Source: DYRB01 sp963802205 (GTDB lineage Bacteria; Pseudomonadota; Gammaproteobacteria; Chromatiales; Chromatiaceae). Taken from it: a DNA stretch of 64,000 bases. Of this stretch, positions 46,383 to 57,042 are shown one piece after another; the stretch's first letter is position 1, and every line of letters starts with the position of its first letter. Made by a program: the position numbers and the translations under genes. A model generated the notes under the pieces. The model ran no database searches and was not told the origin of the DNA. It saw only the letters and a program-made list of their open reading frames with translations. The DNA lies in assembly GCA_963802205.1 (NCBI GenBank), contig CAWDHW010000032.1:124001-188000 (forward strand), written 5' to 3'.

Positions 46383-47465
46383 ATGAGCGACGATCAGAAT
46401 CTGCAACCCATCCGCGAGCGCATCGATGCCATCGATGCGGATCTGCTGCGCCTCATCAGCGAGCGCGCCGAGTGCGCCCGGCGGGTGGCGGAGATCAAGG
46501 CCGCGGGCGGGGCCGTGCAGTTCTATCGGCCCGAGCGAGAGGCGCAGATCCTGCGGCGGATCCAAGAGAGCAACCCCGGCCCTCTGGGTGCCGAGGAGAT
46601 CGCCCGCCTCTTCCGCGAGATCATGTCCGCCTGCCTGGCCCTGGAGCGCCCGGTCAGGGCCGCTTTCCTGGGGCCTGAGGGGACCTTCACCCAGGCGGCG
46701 ACGCGCAAGCACTTCGGCCATTCGGTGCAGACGGTGCCCTTGGCCACCATCGGCGACATCTTCAGCGAGGTGGAGGCAGGGGCCTGCGACTACGGGGTGG
46801 TCCCGGTGGAGAACAGTACCGAGGGGGTCATCAGCCACACCCTGGACCTGTTCATGACCTCGCCCCTGCGCATCGTCGGCGAGGTCAGCCTGCGCATCCA
46901 CCATCACCTGATGGGCAAGACGCCGGACCTGGCGGCCATCGAGACCGTTTACTCCCACCAGCAGTCCCTGGCACAGTGCCGGGGTTGGCTCGACCGTCAC
47001 CTGCCCCAGGCCGAGCGCGTCGCCGTGGCCAGCAACGCCGAGGCGGCCCGCCTGGCGGCGCAGCAGCCCGGGACGGCGGCCATCGCCGGCGAGGCGGCGG
47101 CGGACATCTATGGCGCGCCCATCCTGGCCCGGCGCATCGAAGACGAAAAGGGCAACACCACCCGCTTCCTGGTGATCGGCGACCAGGACCCGCCTCCCTC
47201 CGGGCGCGACAAGACCAGTCTGTTGCTGGCCTGTCGCAACGAGTCCGGCGGGCTGCACACCCTGCTTACCCCGCTCGCCGCCCATGGCATCAGCATGACC
47301 CGCATCGAGTCGCGCCCCTCGCGGCGCGGGATCTGGGATTATGTCTTTTTCATCGACATCTGCGGCCATCGCCAGGACACCATGGTTGCCTCGGCTTTGG
47401 AGCACTTGAAGCGCGAGGCCCTGCTGTTCAAGATTCTGGGTTCCTACCCGGAGGCCGTGCTGTAG
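46383..47465 (+). CDS. pheA: Chorismate mutase / prephenate dehydratase (P-protein)
   Basis: This 360-residue bifunctional enzyme converts chorismate to phenylpyruvate. The AroQ mutase domain (about 1-90; IRERIDAIDADLLRLISERA) is followed by the dehydratase domain with FLGPEGTFTQAAT and VVPVENSTEGVISHTLDLF. An ACT domain carries the phenylalanine-binding ESRPSRR. The gene lies 21 bases after serA. Confidence 0.97.
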   Translation: MSDDQNLQPIRERIDAIDADLLRLISERAECARRVAEIKAAGGAVQFYRPEREAQILRRIQESNPGPLGAEEIARLFREIMSACLALERPVRAAFLGPEGTFTQAATRKHFGHSVQTVPLATIGDIFSEVEAGACDYGVVPVENSTEGVISHTLDLFMTSPLRIVGEVSLRIHHHLMGKTPDLAAIETVYSHQQSLAQCRGWLDRHLPQAERVAVASNAEAARLAAQQPGTAAIAGEAAADIYGAPILARRIEDEKGNTTRFLVIGDQDPPPSGRDKTSLLLACRNESGGLHTLLTPLAAHGISMTRIESRPSRRGIWDYVFFIDICGHRQDTMVASALEHLKREALLFKILGSYPEAVL

Positions 47466-47546
47466 GTAGGTCGGGCTTCAGCCCGCCAGCGGCCCACGCA
47501 GGCAGCCGCAGCATCGCCGTCGGGCTTGAAGCCCAACCTATCTACA
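47463..47546. repeat. Inverted repeat with GGTCGGGCTTCAGCCCG hairpins
   Basis: GTAGGTAGGTCGGGCTTCAG and CGGGCTTGAAGCCCAACCTA are imperfect inverted arms about 80 bases apart. They are related to the internal hairpins of the 145-bp elements but lack their CTGTCTGCGTT ends. It sits between pheA and hisC. Confidence 0.65.
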
Positions 47547-47575
47547 ACAAGCCACCCATCGCCGACCGGCCCATC

Positions 47576-48691
47576 ATGACCCAGCGAACCAACCCATTCC
47601 TCGCCATAGCGGTCCCCGGCATGGCCGGGCTGCAACCCTATCTCCCCGGCAAACCCATCGCGGAGCTGGAGCGCGAGCTTGGCATCCGTGGCTCCATCAA
47701 ACTGGCTTCCAACGAGAACCCACTGGGCCCGGGCCGATTGGCGCGGAAGGCGATCCAGGCGGCGTTGGGTGAGCTGGGCCGCTACCCGGACGGGGGCGGC
47801 TTCGAGCTGCGCGCCGCTCTAGCCCGCAAGCACGGGGTCGATCCCGCATCCATTACGCTTGGTAACGGCTCCAATGATGTCCTGGACCTGATTGCCCGCA
47901 CCTTCCTCCAACCCGGGACTGAGTCGGTCTTCGCCGAACACGCCTTCGCCGTATACGCCATTTCGACTCAGGCGGCTGGGGCTACCGCCCGGGTTGCATC
48001 GGCCCAGGACTTCGGGCACGACCTGGACGCCATGGCGGGCCTGGTCAACGGGCAGACCCGGGTGGTGTGGATCGCCAACCCCAACAACCCCACAGGGACC
48101 TGGGTGCCGGCCGACCGGCTTTACGGCTTCATCGCCGCCCTGCCCCTGACCTGCGTGGTGGTGGTGGACGAGGCCTACACAGACTATGTCGAGGAGCCCG
48201 ACTTTCCAGACGCCAGCCGCTGGGTGGGGGAGTTCCCCAACCTGATCGTCACCCGCACCTTCGCCAAGGTCTACGGCCTGGCCTCCCTGCGGGTGGGCTA
48301 CGGCATCAGCGATGTAGCGGTAGCCGACTTGCTGAACCGTGTGCGCCAGCCCTTCAATGCCAACAGCCTGGCTCAGGCGGGGGCACTGGCCGCACTGGAG
48401 GATGTCGAGCACATTACCGCCTCCGTCGCCCTCAACCGCCAGGGAATGGCCGAACTAAGGGCCGGCTGCGAGCGGCTCGCCCTAAGCTATATCCCCTCGG
48501 TGGGCAACTTCCTCACCATAGATCTGGGCCGCCCCGCGGCACCCATCTACCAGGCCCTGCTGCGGGAGGGGTGTATCACCCGACCGGTCGCAAACTATGG
48601 GCTCCCCAACCACCTGCGCGTGACCATCGGGCTCCAGACGGAGAACGCCCGCTTCCTTGCCGCCCTGGAACGGGTCCTGGCGGCGGCATGA
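47576..48691 (+). CDS. hisC: Histidinol-phosphate aminotransferase
   Basis: This 371-residue PLP aminotransferase has IKLASNENPLGPGRLARKAI and VWIANPNNPTGTWVP. The PLP lysine lies in TRTFAKVYGLASLRVGYG, and the C-terminal substrate Arg in NYGLPNHLRVTIG. In this gene context (next to pheA and tyrA) it may also transaminate aromatic amino acids, as HisC paralogues do. Its stop overlaps the tyrA ATG. Confidence 0.95.
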   Translation: MTQRTNPFLAIAVPGMAGLQPYLPGKPIAELERELGIRGSIKLASNENPLGPGRLARKAIQAALGELGRYPDGGGFELRAALARKHGVDPASITLGNGSNDVLDLIARTFLQPGTESVFAEHAFAVYAISTQAAGATARVASAQDFGHDLDAMAGLVNGQTRVVWIANPNNPTGTWVPADRLYGFIAALPLTCVVVVDEAYTDYVEEPDFPDASRWVGEFPNLIVTRTFAKVYGLASLRVGYGISDVAVADLLNRVRQPFNANSLAQAGALAALEDVEHITASVALNRQGMAELRAGCERLALSYIPSVGNFLTIDLGRPAAPIYQALLREGCITRPVANYGLPNHLRVTIGLQTENARFLAALERVLAAA

Positions 48692-49578
48692 TCCGGCGCC
48701 TCGCGGTCATCGGGGTTGGGCTCATTGGGGGCTCCCTGGCCCGTGCTCTGCGCGCCGCCGGGGCGGTAACGGAAGTGATCGGCTGCGGCCGCTCCAGCGC
48801 CAACCTGGAGCGCGCTGTAGCGTTGGGGGTCATCGACCGCTGGACCCATGACCCGGCCGAGGCGGTGGCCGGGGCGGACCTGGTCTTCGTCGCCGTCCCC
48901 CTGGGAACCATGGGCGAGGTCTTCCGCGCCATCCGCGACGACTTAGCCCCGGATGCGGTGGTCACCGACGGAGGGAGTGTGAAGGGCAGCGTGGTGATGG
49001 ATGCCCGCGCCGCTTTCGGCCGGGTGCCGCCCGGGCTGGTCCCCGGCCACCCCATCGCCGGGACCGAGCGCAGCGGGGTTGACGCCTCCTTCGTCGAGCT
49101 GTACCAGGGTCGTCGGGTCATCCTCACACCGCTGGCGGAGACAGCCCCTTGGGCCGTCCAGCGCGTCACCGCCATGTGGGAGGCCTGTGGGGCCGACGTG
49201 ACCCTGATGGAGGTCGCCCACCACGACGAGATCCTGGCGGCCACCAGCCACCTCCCCCACATGCTTGCCTTCGGCTTGGTGGACTCTCTGGCGCGGATGC
49301 GCGAGAACCACGAGATCTTTCGTTACGCCGCTGGGGGCTTTCGCGATTTCACCCGCATCGCCTCCAGCGACCCGGTGATGTGGCGGGACATCTGCATCGC
49401 CAACCGCGAGCCTCTTGGGGCCATGCTGGAGCGTTTCGGAAATGAGATGAAGGACCTGGCCGATACCATCCGCAGTGGCGATGGTGCCCACTTGCTCGAG
49501 ATCTTCGCCCGCGCCAAGGTGGCACGGGATCGCTATGTGGACGGCATAGCCCCGAACCGCGAAGACACGCCGATCTAG
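48688..49578 (+). CDS. tyrA: Prephenate/arogenate dehydrogenase
   Basis: The 296-residue enzyme makes the tyrosine precursor. It has the NAD motif AVIGVGLIGGSLARALRAAG, PGHPIAGTERSGVDASF with the substrate His, and SHLPHMLAFGLVDSL. It is translationally coupled to hisC by an ATGA overlap. In many gammaproteobacteria aroA, cmk and rpsA follow; here the run ends with tyrA. Confidence 0.96.
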   Translation: MIRRLAVIGVGLIGGSLARALRAAGAVTEVIGCGRSSANLERAVALGVIDRWTHDPAEAVAGADLVFVAVPLGTMGEVFRAIRDDLAPDAVVTDGGSVKGSVVMDARAAFGRVPPGLVPGHPIAGTERSGVDASFVELYQGRRVILTPLAETAPWAVQRVTAMWEACGADVTLMEVAHHDEILAATSHLPHMLAFGLVDSLARMRENHEIFRYAAGGFRDFTRIASSDPVMWRDICIANREPLGAMLERFGNEMKDLADTIRSGDGAHLLEIFARAKVARDRYVDGIAPNREDTPI

Positions 49579-49807
49579 TCTCTGGGTCGGCCGCCGCATG
49601 GTCAGCCCAGGCTCGCCCCGGGCCCCCGCCAGTGCCCCCGCCAGTGCCGTCATGTTGAGCAATCGCCCTTCGCAGGTACGACCAGCGTGGTGCTGCATCG
49701 GTACGTTCTCCTTGTAAAATGCCAGGAGAAGAACGGAGCCGCTGCGGGTATTCTTGGCCGCGAGACCTGGGGTTCCCCCGGCCTGGCCAACCCATGAGGA
49801 CAGACCC

Positions 49808-50245
49808 ATGACTACACGCAGACGCTTTATCCAGACCACCTTGGTGGTCGCATCCGGCATGGCGGTCGCTCGCGCCGTCCAGGCGGAGGGCGCCGCGGCC
49901 GCCCCCGCCACCCCGCCCACAACCTTGGGTGGCCTTCCCGCCAATCTGATCTATACGGCAGCGGTCCCCGGGGTCTGGTCGACCAAGGTCGAGAGCCATG
50001 CCCCCCAGGTCAGCGTGGCCGACGGCAAGCTGACCATCAAGACCAAGCATTCGATGAGCGAGGAGCACTTCATCGTGCGCCACACCCTGGTGAGCGCCGA
50101 CGGTCAGGTGCTGGGGGCCACGACCTTTTATCCCAGCGACAAGCCGGAATCCACCCACGCCCTGCCGGCGGGTTACAAAGGCAAGCTCTATGCCACCAGT
50201 TTCTGCAACAAACACGACTACTGGGTGGCGGAACTGAGCGTCTAG
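49808..50245 (+). CDS. Tat-exported superoxide reductase-like (desulfoferrodoxin-family) protein
   Basis: This 145-residue protein has a twin-arginine signal (MTTRRRFIQTTLVVASGMAV) and so is exported folded. The mature domain keeps the ligands of the SOR Fe(His)4Cys centre: His64 in ESHAPQV, His81 and His87 in KTKHSMSEEHFIV, and Cys133 and His136 in SFCNKHDYW. The N-terminal desulforedoxin domain of desulfoferrodoxins is absent, as in neelaredoxins. The usual EKHVP motif is altered to ESHAP. It likely detoxifies superoxide in the periplasm or binds sulfur species; the second idea is inference. Confidence 0.82.
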   Translation: MTTRRRFIQTTLVVASGMAVARAVQAEGAAAAPATPPTTLGGLPANLIYTAAVPGVWSTKVESHAPQVSVADGKLTIKTKHSMSEEHFIVRHTLVSADGQVLGATTFYPSDKPESTHALPAGYKGKLYATSFCNKHDYWVAELSV

Positions 50246-50430
50246 CCGGACCATCGGTGTAGGCGTGCAGGGCCCGTGGCACTGTACCCTGCCGACTCGT
50301 CAGGGCCCATTAGGGTTGGCATCCGCGTCCAGGCGGGAAAGCGCCATCGCACTCCCCGCCGGGTCCGGAATCCGAAGTAGCGCCTCACCAACGCAAGGTG
50401 GGGTGACTGGATCGGGCTCCGATCCGCAAA

Positions 50431-50458
50431 GAAAAAAAGCCCCGCCGGGGCGGGGCTT
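50431..50458 (-). terminator. Rho-independent terminator of groEL
   Basis: On the minus strand an AGCCCCGC/GCGGGGCT stem with a four-base loop is followed by a run of seven T. It lies about 40 bases after the groEL stop. Confidence 0.88.
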
Positions 50459-50496
50459 CTTGCCGGCATCCTGCCGGATTGGGTCCAAGGGCGCGA

Positions 50497-52149
<1,653 letters not shown>

Positions 52150-52201
52150 CGCGTGTTTACCTCTTCAATCGAATGGGGTGGGGCTGAATCGCAGGGGCGG
52201 C

Positions 52202-52489
52202 TTACTCGATGACACCCATGATGTCTTCTTCACGCATCACCAGGATCTCCTGGCCAGAGACCTTGACCTCGGTCCCGGAGTATTTGCCGAACAGGACGCG
52301 GTCGCCGACCTTGACATCCAGAGGGCGGCGCTCGCCGTTGTCGAGGATCTTGCCCGCGCCGACGGCGAGCACCTCACCCTGGATCGGCTTTTCAGCGGCG
52401 GAATCGGGGATGACGATGCCGCCTGGGGAGGTGCGCTCTTCCTCGATCCGACGAACCACAACGCGGTCGTGCAAGGGACGGATGTTCAT
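52202..52489 (-). CDS. groS: Co-chaperonin GroES
   Basis: This 95-residue lid protein begins MNIRPLHDRVVVRRIEEERT. The mobile loop is SPGGIVIPDSAAEKP and the dome-side segment is GDRVLFGKYSGTEVKV. It is 52 bases upstream of groEL on the same strand. Confidence 0.99.
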   Translation of the reverse strand: MNIRPLHDRVVVRRIEEERTSPGGIVIPDSAAEKPIQGEVLAVGAGKILDNGERRPLDVKVGDRVLFGKYSGTEVKVSGQEILVMREEDIMGVIE

Positions 52490-52537
52490 GTTTATCTAGG
52501 CTCTCCACGTGGTTGGAACAGAGTCGGCCGACGGCTG

Positions 52538-52564
52538 TTAGCACTCATCCAGGCCGAGTGCCAA
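52538..52564 (-). promoter_or_regulatory. CIRCE operator (HrcA-binding inverted repeat)
   Basis: TTAGCACTC-N9-GAGTGCCAA differs from the CIRCE consensus in one base of the right arm. It lies about 50-75 bases upstream of the groES start, so HrcA is expected to repress groESL and release it on heat stress. Confidence 0.92.
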
Positions 52565-52565
52565 C

Positions 52566-52594
52566 GATTTTGGACGAATTTTTTCTGCGGTCAA
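52566..52594 (-). promoter_or_regulatory. Putative groESL sigma70 promoter
   Basis: On the minus strand TTGACC (52594-52589) and AAAATC (52571-52566) are separated by 17 bases. They lie just upstream of the CIRCE element, which would then overlap the transcription start. Confidence 0.6.
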
Positions 52595-52836
52595 GACCCA
52601 GGTGCGGTCCGAGGGGGTCCGTGGACCCTTTGCGCACTTGAGGCACGGCACCCTAGCCTCGCCAGGCACTCCGCACCAACCGGCGTCGTCCAAGGCATAG
52701 GGCTCTTGATTTAACCCCGGGCGCGACCAACATTCGTCCCGAACTTTTCTGCGCCGATCACGCCGACGGCTGGCGCCACCCACTTACGCCATCGATTTGC
52801 CAGATCCTGCGGGATCGCACACACATCGGAGTTTCC

Positions 52837-53928
52837 ATGTCCCAGCCCACGAAAGAACACGTCGAAGCCGCCATCAAGGGTTACATCGAGCCACACCTTG
52901 ACCGCGATCTGGTCAGCGCCGGCGCCATCAAGGGCATCGAGATCGAGGGTGGACAGGTCAAGGTCAAGGTAGTCGTCGGCTTCCCCGCAAAGAGTGTGGT
53001 CGGCGCCATCGCCGCAGGCGTCAAGGAGCAGGTCGCCGCCATGCCCGGCGTGACCGATGTGGCCGTGGACGTGTCCTGGAAGATCGACGCCCACTCGGTG
53101 CAGAAGTCCCTCAAGCCCATCGACAGCGTCAAGAACATCATCGCCGTGGCCTCCGGCAAGGGCGGCGTGGGCAAGTCCACCACCGCCGTCAACCTGGCGC
53201 TGGCACTGTCCGCCGAGGGAGCCAAGGTCGGCATCCTGGACGCCGACATCTACGGGCCATCCCAGCCGCGCATGTTGGGGATCACGGGCAAGCCCGAGTC
53301 CATCGACGGCAAGAGCCTGGAGCCAATGAACAGCTACCACCTCCAGGCCATGTCCATCGGCTTCCTCATCGACGAGGAGACCCCCATGATCTGGCGCGGC
53401 CCCATGGTCACCCAGGCCCTGGAGCAGTTGCTCAATGACACGAACTGGGCCGACCTGGACTATCTGGTCATCGACCTGCCGCCGGGCACGGGCGACACGC
53501 AGTTGACCCTGGCCCAAAAGGTCCCTGTCTCCGGCGCGGTCATCGTCACCACGCCCCAGGACATCGCCCTGCTGGACGCCCGCAAGGGGCTCAAGATGTT
53601 CCAAAAGGTCGAGGTCCCGGTACTGGGTATCGTGGAGAACATGTCCACCCACATCTGCTCCAACTGTGGCCATGAGGAGCACATTTTCGGCTCCGGCGGC
53701 GGCGCCTCCATGTCGGCACAGTACGGGGTAGACCTGCTCGGTTCGCTGCCGCTCGACATCGCGATCCGCGAGGAGACCGACAACGGCAAGCCCACGGTCG
53801 TGGCCCAGCCGGACTCGCGCATCAGCGAGATCTACCGCGAGATCGCCCGCAAGACCGCCGCCAAGCTTTCGCTCAAGGCCAAGGACTACGCGGCCAAATT
53901 CCCGCGCATCGTGATCCAGAACAACTGA
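52837..53928 (+). CDS. apbC: Mrp/ApbC-family iron-sulfur cluster carrier ATPase
   Basis: This 363-residue P-loop protein carries or assembles Fe-S clusters. An N-terminal MIP18/DUF59-like domain (about 5-85) is followed by the deviant Walker A VASGKGGVGKSTTAVNLALA, DADIYGPSQPRMLG, and the cluster-binding pair CSNCGHEEHIFG. It ends VIQNN. It is divergent from groES. Confidence 0.95.
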   Translation: MSQPTKEHVEAAIKGYIEPHLDRDLVSAGAIKGIEIEGGQVKVKVVVGFPAKSVVGAIAAGVKEQVAAMPGVTDVAVDVSWKIDAHSVQKSLKPIDSVKNIIAVASGKGGVGKSTTAVNLALALSAEGAKVGILDADIYGPSQPRMLGITGKPESIDGKSLEPMNSYHLQAMSIGFLIDEETPMIWRGPMVTQALEQLLNDTNWADLDYLVIDLPPGTGDTQLTLAQKVPVSGAVIVTTPQDIALLDARKGLKMFQKVEVPVLGIVENMSTHICSNCGHEEHIFGSGGGASMSAQYGVDLLGSLPLDIAIREETDNGKPTVVAQPDSRISEIYREIARKTAAKLSLKAKDYAAKFPRIVIQNN

Positions 53929-54016
53929 TCGCGGCGTGGACAGCGGCCCCGGCGACCGGGGCCGTGCCGGACAGGTGCCCCGGAAACCTCCTGTTCATCC
54001 GCGGTCGTGCTTCTCC

Positions 54017-55546
54017 TTACGCTGAGCCACGTGGCGCGGTCCGATCCAGACGCCGATAGCCAACCGCCTCCCCCAGGTGGGCGGCGGTGATGACCTCGAC
54101 CCCGGCAAGATCGGCGATGGTCCGCGCAACCTTGAGGACCCGGTGATAGGCCCTGGCCGAGAGCCCCAGGCGCTGCATGGCCTGCTCCAGCAAGTGGCGA
54201 CCGGACTCGTCCGGGCGGCAGTGGCGATTGACCTCGGCGGTGGTGAGAAAGCTGTTGGGCTTGCCGGCCCGCACCACAGACCTCCCCCGCGCCGCCGCCA
54301 CCCGTTCCCGAACCTCGGCACTTCCCTCCCCGGCCACGTCCTCCGTGGCCCCGAGCTGACCGGGGGCGAGGCGCGGGACCTCTACATGCAGGTCGATACG
54401 ATCCAGCAAAGGCCCGGAAATGCGCGCCCGATAGCGCAGAACCTGCTCCGCGGTGCAGTGGCAACGCCCGCCGGGGTCTCCCAGATAGCCGCAGGGGCAA
54501 GGATTCATGGCCGCGATCAACTGGAAGCGGGCCGGGAACTCCGCCTGACGCGCCGCCCGGGAAATGTGGATGCGGCCGGACTCCAGGGGCTCGCGCAGGA
54601 CCTCCAGGACGCGCCGGTCGAATTCTGGCAACTCGTCCAGAAAGAGCACCCCGAGGTGAGCCAACGAGATCTCTCCCGGCCTCGGGTTGCTACCGCCCCC
54701 CACCAGGGCGACCCCGGAGGCGGTGTGGTGGGGGGAGCGGAAGGGGCGCTCGCGCCAGCGCGCCAGGTCGAAGGCGATGAGCCCGCTGACGGAACGTACT
54801 GCCGCCGCCTCCAGGGCCTCGGACTCCGACAACTCCGGCAGTATCCCAGGCAGGCGGCTCGCCAGCATGGACTTGCCGGTCCCTGGCGGGCCCATAAACA
54901 GCAGGCTGTGGGCCCCGGCCGCGGCGACCTCCAGGGCACGCTTGGCCTGAAACTGGCCCCGCACGTCGCGCAGGTCCGAATACTCCGGTCGGTCGGTCCC
55001 CCGGGCCGCCGACGCCTCCTGGCGAGGCAGCGCTGCGACCCCGTTGAGGTGCTCGCAGACCTCCAGGATGTGCCCGGCCGGTCGGACCTCTAGTCCGCAC
55101 ACCAGGGCCGCCTCCGCGGCGCTTTCCGCAGGCAGGATCAAGGCGCGCCCCGCGTTCCGGGCCGCCACCGCCGCTGGGATAACCGCGGTTACCGGACGCA
55201 GGTCCCCGGATAGGGCAAGCTCCCCGAGGAACTCGTATCCCTGAAGGCCCTGGGTGCGGATCTGCCCAGAGGCTCCGAGGATACCGAGTGCAATGGGCAG
55301 GTCGAAGCGCCCACCTTCTTTAGGGAGGTCCGCCGGGGCCAGGTTGATGGTCACCCGCCCGGCAGGGAACCGAAAGTGGCCATTGAGCAGGGCCCCGCGG
55401 ACCCGGTCCTTGCTCTCCTTCACCGCCATCTCCGGCAGCCCGACGATGGACAGCGCCGGCAGCCCCGCGGCCAGGTGGACCTCCACCGTCACAGCCGGGG
55501 CCTGTATCCCCTCCCGGGCCCGGCTGTGCAAGACGCAGAGGCTCAC
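54017..55546 (-). CDS. comM: YifB/ComM-family Mg chelatase-like AAA+ ATPase
   Basis: This 509-residue protein, in ComM a branch-migration helicase for natural transformation, has an N-terminal Lon-protease-like S5 domain (about 5-135; ITVNLAP-like VTINLAPADLPKEGGRFDLP), the Walker A LLFMGPPGTGKSMLASRLP, Walker B VLFLDELPEFDRRVLEVLRE, and a C-terminal zinc-like CPCGYLGDPGGRCHC. It is intact and followed on the same strand by nothing conserved; ubiK lies just upstream. Confidence 0.95.
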   Translation of the reverse strand: MSLCVLHSRAREGIQAPAVTVEVHLAAGLPALSIVGLPEMAVKESKDRVRGALLNGHFRFPAGRVTINLAPADLPKEGGRFDLPIALGILGASGQIRTQGLQGYEFLGELALSGDLRPVTAVIPAAVAARNAGRALILPAESAAEAALVCGLEVRPAGHILEVCEHLNGVAALPRQEASAARGTDRPEYSDLRDVRGQFQAKRALEVAAAGAHSLLFMGPPGTGKSMLASRLPGILPELSESEALEAAAVRSVSGLIAFDLARWRERPFRSPHHTASGVALVGGGSNPRPGEISLAHLGVLFLDELPEFDRRVLEVLREPLESGRIHISRAARQAEFPARFQLIAAMNPCPCGYLGDPGGRCHCTAEQVLRYRARISGPLLDRIDLHVEVPRLAPGQLGATEDVAGEGSAEVRERVAAARGRSVVRAGKPNSFLTTAEVNRHCRPDESGRHLLEQAMQRLGLSARAYHRVLKVARTIADLAGVEVITAAHLGEAVGYRRLDRTAPRGSA

Positions 55547-55567
55547 CTCGGGGGCCTGGTAGCGGGG

Positions 55568-55849
55568 TCAGGCGCCGGGTGCCCTGTCCACTGAAGCCGG
55601 ATCCACCGGGGCTCCACGCTCCATCCTGGCGACGCGGGCCTCCAGGGCATCGAGCTTGGCGCGGGTGCGCGCCAGGACCGCCGCCTGGACATCGAACTCC
55701 TCACGGGTCACCAGATCGAGCCGGGCGAGCCCGGCCTCCATGCCGGCGCGCAGGTTGTGCTGTATGTCCGCCTGGAGGGCCTGCAGGCCCTTGGGCAGGC
55801 TGCCGGCGAGGCGCGTGGCGAGGTCGTCGAGGTGCTTGGGGTCGAGCAT
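55568..55849 (-). CDS. ubiK: Ubiquinone biosynthesis accessory factor UbiK
   Basis: This 93-residue coiled-coil protein begins MLDPKHLDDLATRLAGSLP and has LVTREEFDVQAAVLARTRAK, the UbiK (YqiC) hallmark. It assists aerobic ubiquinone synthesis. The internal ATG at 55849 is chosen over 55897 because family members start MLDP. It ends 21 bases before comM. Confidence 0.92.
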   Translation of the reverse strand: MLDPKHLDDLATRLAGSLPKGLQALQADIQHNLRAGMEAGLARLDLVTREEFDVQAAVLARTRAKLDALEARVARMERGAPVDPASVDRAPGA

Positions 55850-55923
55850 GGTCCGGGTCCGGGGCTTGAGATGGGCAGGCGGCAGTATAACCGCCATGCT
55901 CCGATCTGTGCCCTAGGTACAAA

Positions 55924-55940
55924 CGCACTGCATTGGTGCA
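55924..55940 (+). promoter_or_regulatory. NtrC-binding site, box 1
   Basis: CGCACTGCATTGGTGCA closely matches the GCAC-N7-GGTGCA form of the strong glnA NtrC sites. It lies about 100 bases upstream of the sigma54 promoter. Confidence 0.78.
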
Positions 55941-55955
55941 CAATCTCCGCCGAGA

Positions 55956-55972
55956 CGAACCGCATTGGTGCA
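55956..55972 (+). promoter_or_regulatory. NtrC-binding site, box 2
   Basis: CGAACCGCATTGGTGCA shares the right half of box 1 exactly and a weaker left half. The boxes are 32 bases apart, three helical turns, which fits cooperative NtrC binding. Confidence 0.7.
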
Positions 55973-56037
55973 GGAGCCCTGTCGCACATCAACCACATCA
56001 GGTTTTGGCGTGGCGAATTGGTTACATTGGCGGAATC

Positions 56038-56054
56038 TGGCACACATCCTGCTT
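56038..56054 (+). promoter_or_regulatory. Sigma54 (-24/-12) promoter of the porin-glnK-amtB unit
   Basis: TGGCACACATCCTGCTT has GG and GC exactly ten bases apart, as needed for sigma54, with a TGGCAC -24 element. It is about 95 bases before the porin start and downstream of two NtrC-like boxes. Confidence 0.82.
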
Positions 56055-56149
56055 GATCACCCTTGCCAAGACCCCCTGAGCGAGCGGCCCGCGGGCCGCC
56101 GGAACCACAACAGCGCGGTCACACCCGCGTCATAGACAGGTAAACGACC

Positions 56150-56974
56150 ATGAACAGCAGACACCTCAGTACCGCCTGCGCCGCCGGCGCCCTCCTGATC
56201 GCCTCCATGGGCACCGCCAATCTCGCCCGCGCAGAGGGCGAGTCGCCCCACGCCTTCACCGCCAACGTGGCCCTGACGACGAACTATATGTTCCGCGGCA
56301 TCAGCCAGACCGGCAACGGCCCGGCTATCCAGGGCGGCTTTGACTACAGCTACACCCCGCTCGGCCTCTACGCCGGGGTATGGGCATCCAACGTCGACAG
56401 TTCCTCGGGCACCGGGTACTACGTGGTACCGGGCTCCAGCCCCCCCGTAGTGACCGCTGCGGATGATCCCGCGGGCGCGGAGTTCGTGAGCCTGTCCGCC
56501 CCGGGCTACGACGGTGCCAGCATGGAGTTGGACCTCAAGCTGGGCTGGGCCAAGACCTTCGACAAGCTGGGTGTGGACCTGGGGTATCTGCGCTACGAGT
56601 ACCCCATGACCAACACCGAGGCCAACAATACCAACGAGTATCACCTGGCCCTGAGCTACGACCTGACCTACCTGACCCCCAAGGCCGTCGTGAACTACAG
56701 CGACGACTTCTATGGCTTCGGCTCGGCCTGGTACTACGACCTGACGGTCGCCGTCCCGCTGCCCTATAACTTCAGCCTGACCGGCCACTATGGCTGGAGC
56801 GTCTTCGATGACGACGACGGCCTGAACTACGACGACTACAGCATTGGCATCGCCACCACGTATGCCGGCTTCGGGTTCTCCCTGGCCTGGGTCGACCGCA
56901 CCAAGACCGATGCCTGCGTCAGCCCCTTCGACTGCGGCAGCACGGCGGTCTTCACGGTCTCCAAGACATTCTGA
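56150..56974 (+). CDS. TorF/TIGR02001-family putative porin
   Basis: This 274-residue outer-membrane protein has a signal peptide (MNSRHLSTACAAGALLIASM, cleaved near ARAEG) and a beta-barrel rich in aromatic strands, starting FTANVALTTNYMFRGISQTG, the TIGR02001 hallmark. It ends FTVSKTF with the terminal Phe typical of outer-membrane barrels. Its place before glnK-amtB and behind a nitrogen-type promoter suggests uptake of ammonium or another nitrogen source across the outer membrane. Confidence 0.9.
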   Translation: MNSRHLSTACAAGALLIASMGTANLARAEGESPHAFTANVALTTNYMFRGISQTGNGPAIQGGFDYSYTPLGLYAGVWASNVDSSSGTGYYVVPGSSPPVVTAADDPAGAEFVSLSAPGYDGASMELDLKLGWAKTFDKLGVDLGYLRYEYPMTNTEANNTNEYHLALSYDLTYLTPKAVVNYSDDFYGFGSAWYYDLTVAVPLPYNFSLTGHYGWSVFDDDDGLNYDDYSIGIATTYAGFGFSLAWVDRTKTDACVSPFDCGSTAVFTVSKTF

Positions 56975-57042
56975 TTCCAGCCACCATCGAAGGCGGTCGG
57001 GGGCAACCCCGGCCCATCACCCAACCTTAAGGAGTTCTCGCT

